A stretch of DNA of 64,000 bases from Rhizobium johnstonii 3841 (GCF_000009265.1 NC_008384.1:434001-498000), one strand, 5' to 3'; positions 26,348 to 35,622 are shown, numbered from the stretch's first letter. A program made the numbers and translations. The notes: generated by a model not told the origin, from the letters alone.

Positions 26348-26418
26348 GGTCCTTTCCCTTTTCCTGCTGTCGATGCAGCCTGGGCCAAGGTTTCCACGCC
26401 CGGCAATATGTTTTGCTA

Positions 26419-26733
26419 TCAGCAGACCCTCTCAGCGTAGGGGCTGCTGTCGCGGCAATGGCCGTAGGCCGGATGAGCCGGCATGGTATCGCCAGCCGGG
26501 GCAGCAATAGCCGATGTTGTCATCGGGTCCGTATTGCCGGAAGAATATGCGGCAAAACCCGCAAAGCTCAAGAGAACCAGCGCTCCGACCACGACGATGC
26601 GTTCGAAGGCCGAAAGCTTCTGGGCGCTGACATGTTCCACATAATCGCGTTCGCCTAAACCGGCGGTTTCGTCCTCTTTTACATGAAGGGTCACCATATC
26701 CTGGCGACGGCTTAAAGTTTCACAATCTGTCAT
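26419..26733 (-). CDS. Hypothetical single-pass membrane protein
   Basis: A 104-aa product with a charged cytoplasmic-type N-terminus of about 45 residues, one hydrophobic helix (IVVVGALVLLSFAGFAAY) and a C-terminal tail of about 40 residues holding two cysteines and an Ala/Pro-rich linker. It therefore looks like a small inner-membrane anchored protein with its tail in the periplasm. A GCAGGAGT ribosome-binding site precedes the ATG. I recognise no family. Confidence 0.65.
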   Translation of the reverse strand: MTDCETLSRRQDMVTLHVKEDETAGLGERDYVEHVSAQKLSAFERIVVVGALVLLSFAGFAAYSSGNTDPMTTSAIAAPAGDTMPAHPAYGHCRDSSPYAERVC

Positions 26734-26971
26734 TTTAATTACTCCTGCAACACATGCGGAGCCGGGTTCTCAGAGCAAACTCTCACCCTCGTGCCGAACC
26801 GACTTCGCATGCGAGCAGCATGTGTGTCTTCGATCGTGGCAATTGAAGGGGCGATATTCAAACTCAGTGTTCAAAAAATCGTACCAATAAATGCAAAATA
26901 TCGTGAAGCTCTGGTTCACCGGAATGATCCGGGGTAGTCCAGAGAGGCACATCTCTCTTCTGGATAGTCCC

Positions 26972-28342
26972 ATGAGCAAATCCTTCGGCGCGATGTCGGT
27001 CGCGCAGCTTTCCGTCCTCATTCAAGGTGGCGCGGCCGATCCTGTCGAGGTGGCCGAGGCGGTCTTCGATTCCATCGCGAATTATGCCGACAAGGCGGTC
27101 TTCACCACATTGCTCGAAAGCCGGGCGATGGAGGAGGCGCGCGCCTCCTCGCGACGTCTGCGGGGAGGGCGCTCGCTTGGATTGCTGGACGGCATTCCGA
27201 TTGCCTGGAAGGATCTCTTCGACATTGAAGGCTTGCCGACGACGGCGGGCTCCGTCGTTCTGGCAAAGAACATGCCGGCCAAGCGCGACGCGGCTGTCGT
27301 CGCTTTGCTCAGGCAGGCGGGCATGGTCGCCGTCGGACGCACCAATATGAGCGAGTTCGCCTTTTCCGGCCTCGGCATCAATCCGCATTACGGCACGCCG
27401 GTAAATCCGCGCGGCACTGATCTTCCGCGCATTCCGGGCGGCTCGTCTTCCGGCGCCGGTGTCGCGGTGGCGGCCGGGCTGGTGCCGGTCGCCATGGGCA
27501 CCGATACCGGCGGCTCGGTGCGTATTCCCGCCGCCTTCAACGGTATCGTCGGTTATAAAGCAACACGCGGCCGCCATGCGATGGCAGGCGTCTATCCGCT
27601 GGCAAAGAGCCTGGATTCGCTGGGACCGCTCTGCCGCAGCGTCACGGACGCGGTCTGGATCGATGCGGCGATGCGTGGCCTGACGGCGCCCGATGTCGTT
27701 GCGCATCCCCTGCAAGGGCTGGAACTCATCGTGCCTGAAAATATCGTCTTCGATGGCGCTGAAGCTGGTGTCGTCGCCGCGTTCGAAGCAGCTTTAGAGC
27801 GTCTTCAAAAGGCTGGCGCCAAAGTTGCCCGCACCGTCATCCCCGCCTTCGACGAGATATTCGAGCTGATGACGAGATATGGTCCGCTGGTCACGGCGGA
27901 GGCTTTCGCGCTTCATCAGGAACGCTTGGCGGGAGCGGACGCGGACAGGATGGATCACCGCGTCGTCATGCGCACGCGTCTCGGAAGCAAGACGACGCTA
28001 CCGGATTACCTGGCGATCCTGGAGGCGCGCAGCCGCCTGATTGCCGTTGTCGAGCGCCTCGTCGGCGACCGGCTGCTCGCCTTTCCGACTGTCGCCCACG
28101 TCGCTCCGCCGATCGGGCCGCTGGAGCAGGATGACGAGCTGTTCTTCGCGACGAACAACAAGACGTTGCGCAATACTGCGCTCGGCAATTTCCTCGACTG
28201 GTGCGGCGTTTCCATTCCCTGCGGTACGGGCGAGGCTGGCATGCCTGTTGGACTGCTGCTTTCGGCCACCCCCCATCGCGACGAGGCGCTGCTGGGTGCA
28301 GCGCTTGCCGCCGAGGCGGTTATCCGCGATGATTTTGCCTGA
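26972..28342 (+). CDS. Amidase signature family hydrolase
   Basis: Amidase of 456 aa with a complete Ser-cisSer-Lys triad: Lys80 in AWKDLFD, Ser158 in PGGSSSGAG and nucleophile Ser182 in GTDTGGSVRIPA. These enzymes hydrolyse amides or ureas. GatA-type tRNA amidotransferase subunits share the fold, but there is no gatB or gatC here, so a catabolic amidase is more likely. Start choice is weak: no clear ribosome-binding site precedes 26972, and an in-frame ATG at 26891 would add 27 residues. A sugar-isomerase-like gene follows 64 bases later on the same strand. Confidence 0.83.
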   Translation: MSKSFGAMSVAQLSVLIQGGAADPVEVAEAVFDSIANYADKAVFTTLLESRAMEEARASSRRLRGGRSLGLLDGIPIAWKDLFDIEGLPTTAGSVVLAKNMPAKRDAAVVALLRQAGMVAVGRTNMSEFAFSGLGINPHYGTPVNPRGTDLPRIPGGSSSGAGVAVAAGLVPVAMGTDTGGSVRIPAAFNGIVGYKATRGRHAMAGVYPLAKSLDSLGPLCRSVTDAVWIDAAMRGLTAPDVVAHPLQGLELIVPENIVFDGAEAGVVAAFEAALERLQKAGAKVARTVIPAFDEIFELMTRYGPLVTAEAFALHQERLAGADADRMDHRVVMRTRLGSKTTLPDYLAILEARSRLIAVVERLVGDRLLAFPTVAHVAPPIGPLEQDDELFFATNNKTLRNTALGNFLDWCGVSIPCGTGEAGMPVGLLLSATPHRDEALLGAALAAEAVIRDDFA

Positions 28343-28406
28343 ATTGGCAATTGAACCGCCGGGATTTAGTTGCCATTGATGGCATGAGGAGATTGGAGGA
28401 AGACAC

Positions 28407-29267
28407 GTGCAGGTTTTGCAAAACGGACGTTTCGCGGTTTCGTCGTGGTCGCTGCATCGGCTGCTCGGCGCCGTTCATGCCTATAGTCCCGATCCCGACA
28501 AAAGCGCTGTGGCGAAAGAGCCATATGGCCCCGGTGCCGCGGCGCTGATCGACGTGCCGGCGGCGCTCGCGGCGCGCGGCGTCAACCGGCTGGAGGTCTG
28601 TTCCTTCCATCTGCCGAGCCTCGACGCCGGCTATATAAGCGACTTGCGTGGTGCGATGGCGGCCTCGAACGTGCTGTTCCAGACGCTGCTCGTCGAGGAC
28701 GGCGATCCGAGCCATCCGGAGACGGCCGAACGCGATGTCGAATGGATGGCGGAGTGGATCGACATCGCCGCAGCCCTCGGGGCTGAGAGGATGCGGGTCA
28801 TCGCCGGCAAGCAGAAGCCGACGGAGGAAAACCTTATCCGCGCCGCCCACCATCTGAACTGGCTGGCCGGAAAGGCCGAAGGCAGCGGCGTGCGTGTCGT
28901 CGTCGAGAACTGGTTCGACCTGCTGCCGTCGCCGGTCGAAATGAACTGGCTGCTGAACCGGCTGGACGGCAAGATCGGCCTCAACGGCGACCTCGGCAAC
29001 TGGGCGGCGCCGGCGAAATATCAGGGCCTTGCCGATATCATGGGCCGGGCGGAAATCTGCCATGCCAAGGCCGATTATGGCGTTACCGGCCTCGATGCCG
29101 AGGATTACCGCAGGTGCCTGGAGATGTGCGAGAAGGCCGGTTACGACGGTCCTTTCACGCTGATCTACGACTCACCCTTCTTCCCGGACGAATGGGACGG
29201 CATCCTGCTGCAGAAGGCGTTCATCGAGGATTTCCTGCGCGAGGCGCCGGCGCGCAAGACGGCGTAA
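28407..29267 (+). CDS. Sugar phosphate isomerase/epimerase family protein (xylose-isomerase-like TIM barrel)
   Basis: A 286-aa AP-endonuclease-2/xylose-isomerase-like TIM barrel. Likely metal ligands are in VVVENWFD (Glu), LNGDLGNW (Asp), ICHAKADYG (His) and the C-terminal FTLIYDSPF segment. Members isomerise or epimerise sugars, inositols or keto sugars; the substrate is not readable. It uses a GTG start preceded by GGAGGA at six bases spacing. It follows the amidase on the same strand and may be co-transcribed. The convergent betC gene begins after a palindromic element. Confidence 0.8.
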   Translation: MQVLQNGRFAVSSWSLHRLLGAVHAYSPDPDKSAVAKEPYGPGAAALIDVPAALAARGVNRLEVCSFHLPSLDAGYISDLRGAMAASNVLFQTLLVEDGDPSHPETAERDVEWMAEWIDIAAALGAERMRVIAGKQKPTEENLIRAAHHLNWLAGKAEGSGVRVVVENWFDLLPSPVEMNWLLNRLDGKIGLNGDLGNWAAPAKYQGLADIMGRAEICHAKADYGVTGLDAEDYRRCLEMCEKAGYDGPFTLIYDSPFFPDEWDGILLQKAFIEDFLREAPARKTA

Positions 29268-29298
29268 ATCAGAAGCACTTCTCGCTCATTCCTAGATG

Positions 29299-29390
29299 CC
29301 GAAAAGTGCGCGCGGTTTTCGGACGACATCATGCTCTCACTATATAATGTAGAAGAGGATTCAGATTTTAGGCCGACCCGGCCTAAAATC
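29299..29390. repeat. Rhizobium-type intergenic palindromic element (two hairpins), second copy of the GATTTTA core
   Basis: CCGAAAA (29299-29305) pairs with TTTTCGG (29316-29322) around a 10-base loop. A second, perfect 11-bp stem joins GATTTTAGGCC (29364-29374) and GGCCTAAAATC (29380-29390) around GACCC, with AGGAT/ATCCT flanks extending it. The second hairpin shares its core with 25884-25908. The whole lies between converging genes and looks like a mosaic intergenic repeat also serving as a terminator. Confidence 0.7.
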
Positions 29391-29398
29391 ATCCTGTT

Positions 29399-30907
29399 CT
29401 AGCGCGGGAACCTTTGGTTTTCCTCCAGCACGTTCAGATCCATGTGGTTGCGCATATAGCGCTCCGAGGCTTTCTGCAGCGGCTGGTAGTCCCATGGATA
29501 ATAGGCCCCATTGCGCAGCGCCGCATAGACCACCCAGCGGCGCGCCTGGCTTTCGCGCACGGCGGCGTCGAAATCGGCAAGATTCCAGCGTCGGCCGGCC
29601 TGTTCGACAAGCCTTGCCAAGATCTCGGCATGCGCCGGGTCGGCCGCCAGATTGTCGAGTTCTTGGGGATCGGCCTCGAGATTAAACAGCATCGGCGGGT
29701 CCTTCTCGCAGAGCGAGAGCTTGTATCGGCCATCCCTGAGGCAGACGAGCGGTGCTTCGGAACCTTCCGCGGCATATTCCATCGGCACGGGGCTGCGGCT
29801 GCCGGTGCCTTCGGCCAGCGCTGCCAGATCCTCGCCCTCGGTCCAGGGCTTCAGCGAGGCGATATCGATCCCGGCGAGACCTGCCAGCGTCGGCGTCACG
29901 TCGAGCGTGGAGACAGGCTGGTCGATCCGTTTGGGCTGCCAGCCGGGTGCCGCGATCATCAGCGGAACGCGGGCCGATCCTTCGAAGAAGTTCATCTTGA
30001 ACCAGAGGCCGCGATCACCGAGCATGTCGCCATGGTCGGAGGCAAAGAGGATGATCGTGTTTTCGGCCATGCGGGTCCGTTCGAGGACGCCGAGAATGTC
30101 ACCGATCTTCTCGTCGACATAGGAGATATTGGCGAAATAGCCGCGCCTTGCCCGCCTGATCTGCTCATCGCTGATGTTGAAAGCATCGTGGTCGCAGGCT
30201 TTCATCAGACGCTGCGAGTGCGCGTCCTGCAGCTCGAAGGCAATCGGCGCAACCGCCGGGTCCAGTGCCGGGCAATCTTCATAGAGATCCCAGAATTTGC
30301 GGCGCGCGACATAGGGGTCGTGCGGATGGGTGAAGCTGACGGTCAGGCACCAGGGGCGCTCGTCGTGTCCGCGCGCGAGATCGAACAGCTTGCGGCCGGC
30401 GTGGTAGGCGACCTCGTCGTCATATTCCATCTGGTTGGTGATCTCGGCAATGCCGGCGCCGGTGACCGAGCCCAGATTGTGATACCACCAGTCTATGCGC
30501 TCGCCGGGCTTGCTATAATCGGGCGTCCAGCCGAAGTCGGCCGGGTAGATATCCGTCGTTAGGCGCTCCTCGAAGCCGTGCAACTGGTCGGGGCCGACGA
30601 AGTGCATCTTGCCGGAAAGTGCGGTCTGGTATCCGGCAGCGCGCAGATGATGCGCATAGGTCGGAATGTCGGAGGCAAATTCCGCCGCATTGTCATAGAC
30701 GCGGGTTCGGCTCGGCAATTGTCCGGACATGAAGGAGGCCCGCGCCGGTGCGCAGAGCGGGCTTGCCGTGTAGGCGTTGGTGAAACGTACGGAACGCTCC
30801 GCCAATGATTTCAGATGCGGCGCATGCAGAAAATCGGCAGGGCCATCTGGAAAGAACGTGCCATTCAACTGATCGACCATCAGGATGAGGATATTCGGAC
30901 GCGCCAT
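29399..30907 (-). CDS. betC: Choline-sulfatase BetC
   Basis: Type I sulfatase of 502 aa that hydrolyses choline-O-sulfate to choline and sulfate. The formylglycine motif CAPARAS places the modified cysteine at residue 52, preceded by the metal-binding MVDQLNG segment. The sequence follows S. meliloti BetC closely from memory, including HNLGSVTGAGIAEITNQMEY and the C-terminal ESQARRWVVYAALRNGAYY and LQKASERYMRNHM stretches. No betA, betB or betI lies beside it; instead a LysR gene is divergent. The released choline would feed glycine betaine synthesis or catabolism elsewhere. Confidence 0.95.
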   Translation of the reverse strand: MARPNILILMVDQLNGTFFPDGPADFLHAPHLKSLAERSVRFTNAYTASPLCAPARASFMSGQLPSRTRVYDNAAEFASDIPTYAHHLRAAGYQTALSGKMHFVGPDQLHGFEERLTTDIYPADFGWTPDYSKPGERIDWWYHNLGSVTGAGIAEITNQMEYDDEVAYHAGRKLFDLARGHDERPWCLTVSFTHPHDPYVARRKFWDLYEDCPALDPAVAPIAFELQDAHSQRLMKACDHDAFNISDEQIRRARRGYFANISYVDEKIGDILGVLERTRMAENTIILFASDHGDMLGDRGLWFKMNFFEGSARVPLMIAAPGWQPKRIDQPVSTLDVTPTLAGLAGIDIASLKPWTEGEDLAALAEGTGSRSPVPMEYAAEGSEAPLVCLRDGRYKLSLCEKDPPMLFNLEADPQELDNLAADPAHAEILARLVEQAGRRWNLADFDAAVRESQARRWVVYAALRNGAYYPWDYQPLQKASERYMRNHMDLNVLEENQRFPR

Positions 30908-31049
30908 GTGAAATTGTCTCCTGTGGTCTCAAAGGCCGGGACGGTCTTGCTGGAAGGGGACGTCTCTTGCTATTTGCAGATCTTATCAAAACCACTATCA
31001 TCCCGCTTGTAAAGGTGGCTTTTTTTGATGTTTGCCAAAAGGATTTTTT

Positions 31050-31955
31050 ATGTCAGACCGCCTGCTGCCTGAGCTGGGATGGATGCGCATCTTCGCGGAG
31101 GTCGCAAGGCTCGGCAGCTTTTCGGCTGCGGCGGCAGGTCTCGGCCTTACGCAGCCTGCCGTCAGCTATCAGATTCGGCGGCTGGAAGAGCAGTTCGGCG
31201 TCGCCCTGCTGCGCCGCCAGCATCGCGGCGTCGAGTTGACCGCGGAAGGCGAGCGGCTTTTCCAGGTCGTGGCCAAGGCGGTCGGTGACATTGATGCCCT
31301 GGCGCGCAGCTTCCGCACTGAGGCTCAAAGGCCGGTCGTCAGACTGAGAACCGACTATGCCTTTTCAGCGCTTTGGCTGATCCCGCGCATGCACGGTTTT
31401 CGCCTGCTTCACCCCGAAACCGATATACAGATCGTCGCGACCCAGAGGCTTGACCCCGGCTTTCGTGACGACGCAGATGTGGTAGTGGTTTTCGGCACAA
31501 AGGCGGAATTCGGCGCCATCGGGTCGCTTCTGCTGCAGGAAAAGGTCGTGCCCGTCTGCACGCGAGGCTTTCTCGATCGCAATGGCCCGTTCGACAATCC
31601 GCAGCTTCTTGCCAAGGCGATCCTGATCCACCTCGATTCGCCGACGCCATCGCCCTGGTTCGACTGGCGAAGTTATCTTGCCGAATTCTCCGTTACTCGC
31701 GATCTCCATGCCGGCCGCGGTGATGTCAGTTTCAACACCTATTCGCTGGTCGTCCAGGCCGCTCTCAGCGAGCAGGGCGTGGCGATCGGCTGGATGGGGC
31801 TGGTCGATACGCTTCTCTCCACACATATGCTGGTGGAAGCCGGGCCGCCGCTCGATGCACCCGACCGCGGTTACTGGCTGATACCGCCGCGATCGGCAAA
31901 CATTCACAGCGAGAGGCTCAGCACCTGGCTGGTGGATCAAGTCGGCAGGACATGA
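31050..31955 (+). CDS. LysR family regulator, probable choline sulfate utilisation activator
   Basis: LysR-type regulator of 301 aa. The N-terminal winged helix is at residues 8-66 (GWMRIFAEVARLGSFSAAAA, then LTQPAVSYQIRRLEEQFG), and a periplasmic-binding-like effector domain follows. The ATG has an AAAAGGA ribosome-binding site at seven bases; a TTG at 31032 is less likely. Divergence from betC over a 142-base gap is the usual layout of a LysR gene and its target, and a choline-sulfate-linked LysR subgroup is known, so it probably controls betC. Confidence 0.85.
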   Translation: MSDRLLPELGWMRIFAEVARLGSFSAAAAGLGLTQPAVSYQIRRLEEQFGVALLRRQHRGVELTAEGERLFQVVAKAVGDIDALARSFRTEAQRPVVRLRTDYAFSALWLIPRMHGFRLLHPETDIQIVATQRLDPGFRDDADVVVVFGTKAEFGAIGSLLLQEKVVPVCTRGFLDRNGPFDNPQLLAKAILIHLDSPTPSPWFDWRSYLAEFSVTRDLHAGRGDVSFNTYSLVVQAALSEQGVAIGWMGLVDTLLSTHMLVEAGPPLDAPDRGYWLIPPRSANIHSERLSTWLVDQVGRT

Positions 31956-32075
31956 CATTCGGACCGAGGCTGGCGCGTCATTGCATCCGGAATATGTTCG
32001 CTCTCAGGAGAGAAGCCTTGTCATGACCGATGCCGATCGACATTGTGGCATCGATTCATAGGGAAGGGCCGAAGC

Positions 32076-32279
32076 ATGTCGCGAACCGTCGGATACGTCG
32101 TTGGATTGCTCATGATCCTCCTGGGACTGATCTGGATCGCACAGGGAAGCGGCTATTTTCCCTATCCGTCATCCAGTTTCATGATCAACCAAAGTATCTG
32201 GGTTCTCTGGGGGGGCATCATGGCTGCAGCGGGGATCGCCGTGACAATCATTATTTCGCGGTTGCGCCGGAGAGGATGA
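32076..32279 (+). CDS. Small two-helix membrane protein, unknown function
   Basis: A 67-aa protein with a first helix VGYVVGLLMILLGLIWIAQG, a short polar loop and a second helix WVLWGGIMAAAGIAVTIII, ending in a basic RLRRRG tail. This predicts both termini in the cytoplasm by the positive-inside rule. The chosen ATG is preceded by GGGAAGGG at about 8 bases. An in-frame upstream start at 32043 is possible. No family recognised. Confidence 0.65.
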   Translation: MSRTVGYVVGLLMILLGLIWIAQGSGYFPYPSSSFMINQSIWVLWGGIMAAAGIAVTIIISRLRRRG

Positions 32280-32376
32280 GCCGGCAACCCGTGCATGGCT
32301 TTGAGGGAATTCGATGAAGAGTTCCCCGAGGTGAAATATCTGGCCGCTGGCGGCCTGTCGAACTGAGGAGAATGGC

Positions 32377-33168
32377 ATGAGCGCAGCTGAAATCGACGGC
32401 TTTGCGGACCGGATCAGGGAGCACCGGGGCGGCATGATCTCCGCCTGGATCGGTATTCCCGACGCCACGCTCGCCAATCACCTGGCGCAGGAGTCCTTCG
32501 ACACCATCGTGCTGGATATGCAGCACGGCATGTGGGACATGCCCTCGGCCGCGAACGCCGTCGCCCAGGTTCGGCTTGCTGGCAAGCCGGCGCTGGCTCG
32601 CATACCGGTCGGCGATTTCGCTTCCGCCTCGCGCCTGCTCGATGCCGGCGCCTCCGGCATCATCGCGCCGATGATCAATTCGGCCGAAGACGCGCAAGCC
32701 TTCGTCAAGGCCACGAAATACCCGCCTCTCGGCGAACGCAGCTGGGGACCGTCGCTGGCGCTCAACCATACCGGCCTGTCGGCCGATGATTATCTGAAGA
32801 ACGCCAACGCGCTTACCGTCGCCATTGCCATGATCGAGACCCGGGCGGCACTCGAGGCGATCGACGGCATCCTCGGCGTTACCGGCATCGACGGCATTTT
32901 CATCGGTCCCTCCGATCTCTCGATCGCACTCTCGAACGGCGACCAGGTGGCGCCGAACGCCGCCGAGATCGACAGCGCCATGCAGCATGCGGTTTCGCGC
33001 TGCCGCGCCCATGGCAAATTCGCCTGCGCCTTCGCCGGTGATGGCGAGCGGGCCGGTGAACTGCTGAAGTTCGGTTTCGATCTGGTCATTGCCGGGGCCG
33101 AGACAGCGCAGCTGCGCTCCGGCGCCCGCCGCGCCATCAATGCCGCCCGCAGGATCGCTTCTGCTTGA
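32377..33168 (+). CDS. HpcH/HpaI aldolase/citrate lyase family protein
   Basis: Class II pyruvate aldolase of 263 aa in the HpaI/GarL group. The pattern includes TIVLDMQHGMWD near residue 45 (conserved acid and His), the arginine in PALARIPVG, the AGASGIIAPMI motif, and metal ligands in AMIETRAALE and GIDGIFIGPSDLS. Such enzymes cleave 2-keto-3-deoxy sugars or 4-hydroxy-2-oxoacids to pyruvate and an aldehyde. It has a GAGGAG ribosome-binding site and no metabolic neighbours, so the substrate is open. The next gene is convergent three bases away. Confidence 0.85.
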   Translation: MSAAEIDGFADRIREHRGGMISAWIGIPDATLANHLAQESFDTIVLDMQHGMWDMPSAANAVAQVRLAGKPALARIPVGDFASASRLLDAGASGIIAPMINSAEDAQAFVKATKYPPLGERSWGPSLALNHTGLSADDYLKNANALTVAIAMIETRAALEAIDGILGVTGIDGIFIGPSDLSIALSNGDQVAPNAAEIDSAMQHAVSRCRAHGKFACAFAGDGERAGELLKFGFDLVIAGAETAQLRSGARRAINAARRIASA

Positions 33169-33171
33169 GCG

Positions 33172-33852
33172 TCATTTCACCGGTTTGACGGCCAGCCAGA
33201 TGACGTGGCGGGCGCCGCCGCGTTTGCCGTTGGCGCGCGTGTTGACCACATCGACGGCAAAACCGCTGCCCTTGAGACGTCGCGTGAAATCAGGATCCGG
33301 GCCGGACGACCAGACGGCGAGCACGCCGCCGGGGCGCAGCGCGTCGCTGGCGGCGCGAAGGCCGGCGAAGTCGTAGAGCCGGTCGTTGGATTTGCGGGTC
33401 AGGCCATCAGGGCCGTTATCGACATCGAGCAGAATGGCGTCATAGGCAGCCTTGCCGGCGCGGATCGCTTCGCCGACATCGCCCTGATGGATGCCGACCC
33501 GCGGATCGTCGAGGCAGCCCTTGAAGACCTCGGCCATCGGCCCGCGCGCCCAGGCGACGACTGAAGGCACCAGTTCGGCGACGGTGACGCCGGCATCCTC
33601 GGGAAGGACAGCGAGAGCGGCGCGCAGGGTAAAGCCCATGCCGAGCCCGCCGATCAGCATCCTTGGCTTGGCGTGCGACTTGATCCGATCCCAGGAAAGG
33701 GTCGCCAGCGCTTCTTCCGAGCCGCTGAGGCGGCTGTTCATCAGCTCGTTGGCGCCGAGCATGATCGAGAACTCGCTGCCGCGCTGCTTCAGCCGCAATT
33801 CGCCGTTTTCACCGGGAATGGTCGCGGAATCGAGCTGGATCCAGGGCAGCAT
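33172..33852 (-). CDS. Spermidine synthase-like SAM-dependent methyltransferase-fold protein
   Basis: A 226-aa Rossmann-fold protein with the cofactor motif MLIGGLGMGFTLRAAL near residue 67, the acidic TVAELVPSV, and ILLDVDNGPDG near 145. It resembles short spermidine-synthase-like proteins of unknown substrate that lack the full aminopropyltransferase N-terminal domain. It is monocistronic and convergent with the HpaI-type aldolase. The product could be a methyltransferase; there is no direct clue. Confidence 0.75.
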   Translation of the reverse strand: MLPWIQLDSATIPGENGELRLKQRGSEFSIMLGANELMNSRLSGSEEALATLSWDRIKSHAKPRMLIGGLGMGFTLRAALAVLPEDAGVTVAELVPSVVAWARGPMAEVFKGCLDDPRVGIHQGDVGEAIRAGKAAYDAILLDVDNGPDGLTRKSNDRLYDFAGLRAASDALRPGGVLAVWSSGPDPDFTRRLKGSGFAVDVVNTRANGKRGGARHVIWLAVKPVK

Positions 33853-33922
33853 GACGGTTTCGCCTCATATGAAGGGAAGCGTCCCCTAGCATAGGGCAGA
33901 CGACGAGGCCAGCAAGCCGGCC

Positions 33923-34822
33923 TCAGATCATCCGCATGAAATGATCCTGCTCCATTTCGATGATCTCGTCCTGCGGCACGGCCGAACGGCGGCGGATGTC
34001 CTCCACCTCTTCTGGCCTCAGCCGGGCCTTCGGGTCGTCGAACCGGACCTCGGGATCGGGCACGGCCGAGAGCAGCAGCCTTGTATAGGGATGCAGCGGA
34101 TTGTCGATTACCTTGGCGACGCTGCCCCATTCGACGATCTGGCCGGCATACATCACGGCGATGTCCTCGGCGACATAACGGGCGGTGGCGATATCATGGG
34201 TGATGTAGAGCAGGCCGAGATTCATCTCCTGCTTCATCTCGTTCAACAGGTTCAGCACGCCGAGGCGGACCGAAACGTCGAGCATCGAGGTCGGCTCGTC
34301 GGCGACGATCACCTCCGGCTTGACGGCCAAGGCGCGAGCGATGTTGACGCGTTGGCGCTGGCCGCCGGAGAGTTCATGCGGATATTTCGGCGCGACGAGA
34401 TCGGGATCGAGCCTGACGCGCTGCAGCAGTTCGCGGACCGCGACGTCGATCTCTGCCCCCTTGATCTCCGGGCGGTGCAGTTTCAGTGGCCGCCGGAGAT
34501 GATGGGCGATGGTGTGGGCAGGGTTCAGCGAGGCGAAGGGGTCCTGGAAGATCATCTGCACCGAGCGGCGGTAGCGGGCGATCTCGGCGGATTTTGCCGC
34601 CTCGACAGGCCGGCCCTTATAGAGAATCCGGCCCGATGTCGGCAGATATTCGCGCATCGCCATGCGGGCGCAGGTGGTCTTGCCGCTGCCGGATTCGCCG
34701 ACGAGCGCCAGTGCCCGGCCGGCATGCAGTGAAAACGAGATGGCGCGCGCCGCATGCACGGCCCCGGAGCCATGGCCGAAAGTCTTGGTCACCGTGTCGA
34801 GTGCGAGAATGGCGTCGGTCAT
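33923..34822 (-). CDS. Oligopeptide-family ABC transporter ATP-binding protein (DppF/OppF-like)
   Basis: Second ATPase of a peptide/oligosaccharide-type importer, 299 aa. Walker A is GESGSGKTT near residue 40, signature LSGGQRQRVNIARAL, Walker B VIVADEPTSMLD, and a C-terminal oligopeptide-type region with HPYTRLLLSAVPDP follows. Its ATG overlaps the preceding ATPase stop by four bases. It is the last gene of an operon that starts with a GNAT acetyltransferase and a GH3 glycosidase, so the ligand may be an oligosaccharide rather than a peptide. Confidence 0.9.
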   Translation of the reverse strand: MTDAILALDTVTKTFGHGSGAVHAARAISFSLHAGRALALVGESGSGKTTCARMAMREYLPTSGRILYKGRPVEAAKSAEIARYRRSVQMIFQDPFASLNPAHTIAHHLRRPLKLHRPEIKGAEIDVAVRELLQRVRLDPDLVAPKYPHELSGGQRQRVNIARALAVKPEVIVADEPTSMLDVSVRLGVLNLLNEMKQEMNLGLLYITHDIATARYVAEDIAVMYAGQIVEWGSVAKVIDNPLHPYTRLLLSAVPDPEVRFDDPKARLRPEEVEDIRRRSAVPQDEIIEMEQDHFMRMI

Positions 34823-35622
34823 AGCAGCGCTCCTCCATGCAGCGAGGGGAAGGAGGCCCAGAGCTTCTTCGTGTAGTCGTGCTTTGGCGTCCTGTAGATC
34901 GCCTCGGCCGTGTTCTGCTCCACCAGCTGGCCTGATAGCATGATGCCAATGCGGTCACAGAACTGCACCATCAGCCCGAGATCATGGGTGATGAACAGCA
35001 CGGAAAAGCCGAAGCTGCGGCGCAATTCATTGATGCGCTGCAGGATCTCGCGCTGGACGACGACGTCGAGCGCCGTCGTCGGCTCGTCCATGACGACGAG
35101 CTTCGGATCGAGCGCCATGCAGATGGCGATGACGATACGTTGGCGCATGCCGCCGGAAAACTGGTGCGGGTAGTCGCGCATGCGATCCGGCGCGATGTCG
35201 ACGAGCGTCAGCATCTCGGCGGTGCGCTCGCGGGCTGAAGCACGGCTCATGTTCTTGTGGGTGCGCAGCATGTCGTAGAATTGCGTTTCGATGCGCAGCA
35301 CCGGGTTCAGCGAATTCATGGCGCTCTGGAACACCATGGCGACCTCGCGCCAGCGGAAGGCGCTGAGCGCCTGCCGGTCGAGGCCGAGCACGTCGCGGCC
35401 GTCGAGCAGGATGCGGCTTTCCTTGCGGATCAGCGCCGGCGGCTTATGCAGGCGGCTGATGGCAAAAGCGATCGTGCTCTTGCCGCAGCCGGATTCGCCG
35501 GCAAGGCCGAAGACCTCGCCGGGCGCGACATCGAAGCTGACATCGTCAACGGCGCGGAAATCCTTCTCCTCGCCGATATAGTCGATGGTGAGGTTCCTCA
35601 CCGAGAGCAGCGGCTGCGTCAC
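34819..35622 (-). CDS. Oligopeptide-family ABC transporter ATP-binding protein (DppD/OppD-like)
   Basis: First ATPase, 267 aa. Walker A is GESGCGKST near residue 40, signature FSGGMRQRIVIAICMAL, Walker B LVVMDEPTTALD. It is slightly shorter than DppD at the C-terminus, which stops soon after YTKKLWASFPSLHGG. It overlaps the permease before it and the ATPase after it by four bases each, so translation of the four genes is coupled. Confidence 0.9.
   Translation of the reverse strand: MTQPLLSVRNLTIDYIGEEKDFRAVDDVSFDVAPGEVFGLAGESGCGKSTIAFAISRLHKPPALIRKESRILLDGRDVLGLDRQALSAFRWREVAMVFQSAMNSLNPVLRIETQFYDMLRTHKNMSRASARERTAEMLTLVDIAPDRMRDYPHQFSGGMRQRIVIAICMALDPKLVVMDEPTTALDVVVQREILQRINELRRSFGFSVLFITHDLGLMVQFCDRIGIMLSGQLVEQNTAEAIYRTPKHDYTKKLWASFPSLHGGALL

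Noticed and set aside
26770..27021. 83-codon minus frame over the amidase start
   Set aside because: It overlaps a clear amidase coding region, has no ribosome-binding site and no recognisable domain.
26972..28342. GatA subunit of glutamyl-tRNA amidotransferase
   Set aside because: The amidase triad is shared, but no gatB or gatC is adjacent and the neighbours are catabolic.
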